A DNA stretch of 64,000 nt from Candidatus Flavonifractor merdavium (GTDB lineage Bacteria; Bacillota; Clostridia; Oscillospirales; Oscillospiraceae): assembly GCA_019119335.1 (NCBI GenBank), contig DWXF01000017.1, positions 62,001 to 126,000 of the forward strand, given 5' to 3'. Positions within the stretch are counted from its first letter, which is position 1. Every line of letters begins with the position of its first letter. The translations under genes were made by a program, and so were the position numbers. A model generated the notes under the pieces. The model saw nothing but the letters and a program-made list of their open reading frames with translations. It did not search any database and was not told the DNA's origin. Shown piece after piece: positions 62,561 through 64,000 of this stretch.

Positions 62561-64000
62561 ATGGATCGGGAACAGAATGAGGAAAGAATGGTGGAGGCAC
62601 AGTTGGAAGTGCTGCGCTTTTTGAGTGAGAGCACGGACGACTACCTGTTTCTGCTGGAATTCCGCCGGGGTCGGCTCTATTTTCCGGGTCAGATCTGGGA
62701 GAAATACCCGCTGCACAAGCAGGGGGAGGACTGGTGTACGGTAGAGGACTGGGTCCAGATCGTATACGAACGGGACCGCCCCGCGCTGGTAACGGACCTG
62801 GAGGAGCTGTGTACGCGCGCCAAATCGGAGCACGATATGGAGTACCGGCTGGTGGACCGGGAGGGGAAGCTGGTATGGATCAACTGCCGGGGCCGCTGCC
62901 AGATGGACAGCAAGGGCCAGCTGATATGTATGATCGGCCGGGTATCGGACATGGTGCTGGAGCAGAAGGTGGATCCGCTGACCGGGGCCTTCAACGGCTC
63001 GGAGCTGTCCGAGGAGATTGACGCCGTCCGCACCTCCGGCAAGCCGGGCTATTTGCTGCTGCTGGGCGTGGACAATCTCAAGCACATCAACCTCCGTCAT
63101 GGCCGCGACCGGGGCAACAGCATCCTCCACGCAGTCATGGACACGCTGGAGCGACAGGTGGCGCCCGGCCTGCGGATCTACCGGCTGAACGGGGACTGCT
63201 TTGCGGTAAACCTGCCGGTGGAGGATGAGGGCGAGGTACAGCAGGTCTACGATCAGGTGCGGGACTGCCTGGCACGGAACGACTGCACCATATCGGGCGG
63301 CGCCGTGGCTTACCACCGCTATGGCAGCGAGGACGCGGGCACCATTTACCAGTACGCAGAGGAGGCCCTGGACCGGGCCAAACGGATGGGGAAGAACAAC
63401 CTGGCCTTCTTTTCCTGGCGGGACTATGAGGAGAAGCTCTCCACCATCGAGCTGCAGGAGGAGTTCAAGCAGAGCATCCAAAACGGCTTTCAGGGCTTCT
63501 CCCTGCGCTACCAGCCCCAGGTCCGCTCCTGCAGCTATGTCATTCACGGGGCGGAGGCCCTCCTGCGCTATCACTCTCCCACCCGGGGACCCATCAGTCC
63601 GGCGGACTTCGTTCCCCTGCTGGAGCAGACCGGCATGATCTGCCAGGTGGGCATGTGGGTTCTGGAGACCGCCATGGCCCAGTGCCTGCAATGGCGGAAA
63701 ATTGTGCCAAACTTTCACATCAGCGTCAATCTCTCCTATGTACAGCTGGCCCAGCAGGGCATAACCCAGCAGATCCTGGACGCCCTCAAGCGGGTGGGCC
63801 TGCCGGGCGACGCCCTGACGCTGGAAGTGACGGAGAACATGCAGCTGCAGGATTACCCCCACTTCAACCGTATCTTCTACCAGTGGAAGCGGGCGGGCAT
63901 CCAGATCTCCGTGGACGACTTTGGCACCGGCTATTCCAGCCTGAGCTATCTCAAGAGCCTGGAGATTGACGAGATCAAAATTGACCGCTGCTTTGTCAGC
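62561..64000 (+). CDS. PAS-GGDEF-EAL protein, degenerate GGDEF (partial, 3' end outside)
   Basis: The window cuts this gene after 480 codons with no stop. The start at 62561 has AAGGAGG seven bases ahead. Residues 20-135 look like a PAS sensor (LRFLSESTDDYLFLLEFRRG ... VWINCRGRCQMD). Residues about 137-290 are a GGDEF domain whose active-site loop reads NGDCF (210-214), so cyclase activity is doubtful. From about 300 an EAL domain follows with EAL at 332-334 (HGAEALLRY), NLSYVQL, LEVTEN and VDDFGTGYSSLSYLKSL intact. It should be a c-di-GMP phosphodiesterase, possibly GTP-tuned. The rest lies beyond the edge. Confidence 0.9.
   Translation, partial: MDREQNEERMVEAQLEVLRFLSESTDDYLFLLEFRRGRLYFPGQIWEKYPLHKQGEDWCTVEDWVQIVYERDRPALVTDLEELCTRAKSEHDMEYRLVDREGKLVWINCRGRCQMDSKGQLICMIGRVSDMVLEQKVDPLTGAFNGSELSEEIDAVRTSGKPGYLLLLGVDNLKHINLRHGRDRGNSILHAVMDTLERQVAPGLRIYRLNGDCFAVNLPVEDEGEVQQVYDQVRDCLARNDCTISGGAVAYHRYGSEDAGTIYQYAEEALDRAKRMGKNNLAFFSWRDYEEKLSTIELQEEFKQSIQNGFQGFSLRYQPQVRSCSYVIHGAEALLRYHSPTRGPISPADFVPLLEQTGMICQVGMWVLETAMAQCLQWRKIVPNFHISVNLSYVQLAQQGITQQILDALKRVGLPGDALTLEVTENMQLQDYPHFNRIFYQWKRAGIQISVDDFGTGYSSLSYLKSLEIDEIKIDRCFVS

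Overview
The window is a GC-rich chromosomal segment from a motile, Gram-positive-type anaerobe of the Clostridia. An Oscillospiraceae-like (Oscillibacter or Intestinimonas type) relative is my best guess. The reasons are: L and P ring genes are absent, CheC, CheD, CheV and FliY are present, FliW/CsrA and FlgM sit together, there are S-layer-homology proteins, AGGAGG ribosome sites, and several GTG or TTG starts. No rRNA, tRNA, CRISPR array, insertion sequence or phage gene was seen. Almost the whole window is one motility and chemotaxis supercluster of 59 coding sequences; the last one runs off the right edge.

Layout. (1) 75-5353, minus strand: late assembly and regulation operon flgM-flgN-flgK-flgL-DUF6470-fliW-csrA. 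(2) 5603-5998, plus strand: a bacteriohemerythrin. (3) 6072-13532, minus strand: two chemoreceptors, a lipoprotein, a long FtsA-like actin-fold protein and an FtsE-like ATPase. A membrane-anchored C39-like peptidase (plus strand) diverges from the ATPase. (4) 14550-17809, minus strand: a FliT-position small protein, fliS and an unusually long fliD. (5) 18029-19677, plus strand: a ParA ATPase and a ComFB-domain protein with a Glu-Pro linker. (6) 19731-24320, minus strand: cheA-cheW-cheR-cheB. (7) 24459-36108, plus strand: FliK-like and FlhB-C-like proteins, a PilZ protein and two very large SLH surface proteins. (8) 36566-62446, plus strand: the main fla/che operon, flgB-flgC-fliE-F-G-H-I-J-K-flgD-TIGR02530-flgE-flbD-motA-motB-fliM-fliY-cheY-fliO-P-Q-R-flhB-flhA-fliA-two FlgF/FlgG rod proteins-cheC-cheD-cheV-EAL/HDOD. 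(9) 62561 to the edge: a PAS-GGDEF-EAL protein with a degenerate GGDEF site.

How it works together. The main operon has a sigma-A promoter (36421-36449) and encodes the basal body, export gate, motor, switch, hook and sigma-28 (FliA). Four promoters share CTTAT-N15/16-G(A/T)CGATA(T/A). They precede flgM, the hemerythrin gene, fliD and cheA, that is, the late genes, and I infer that they are this organism's sigma-28 sites. FlgM would hold FliA until hook completion, and FliW/CsrA would then adjust filament translation. Flagellin itself is not in the window, nor are FlhF and FlhG. Cyclic-dinucleotide signalling recurs along the cluster (PilZ, EAL/HDOD, GGDEF/EAL, possibly ComFB).

The least conventional parts are the ParA-ComFB pair, the extended FtsA-like protein with an orphan FtsE-like ATPase inside a chemoreceptor/flagellar region, duplicated CheY-docking-like motifs in FliY, and the S-layer-type giant proteins read in line with a FliK-like/FlhB-like/PilZ set.
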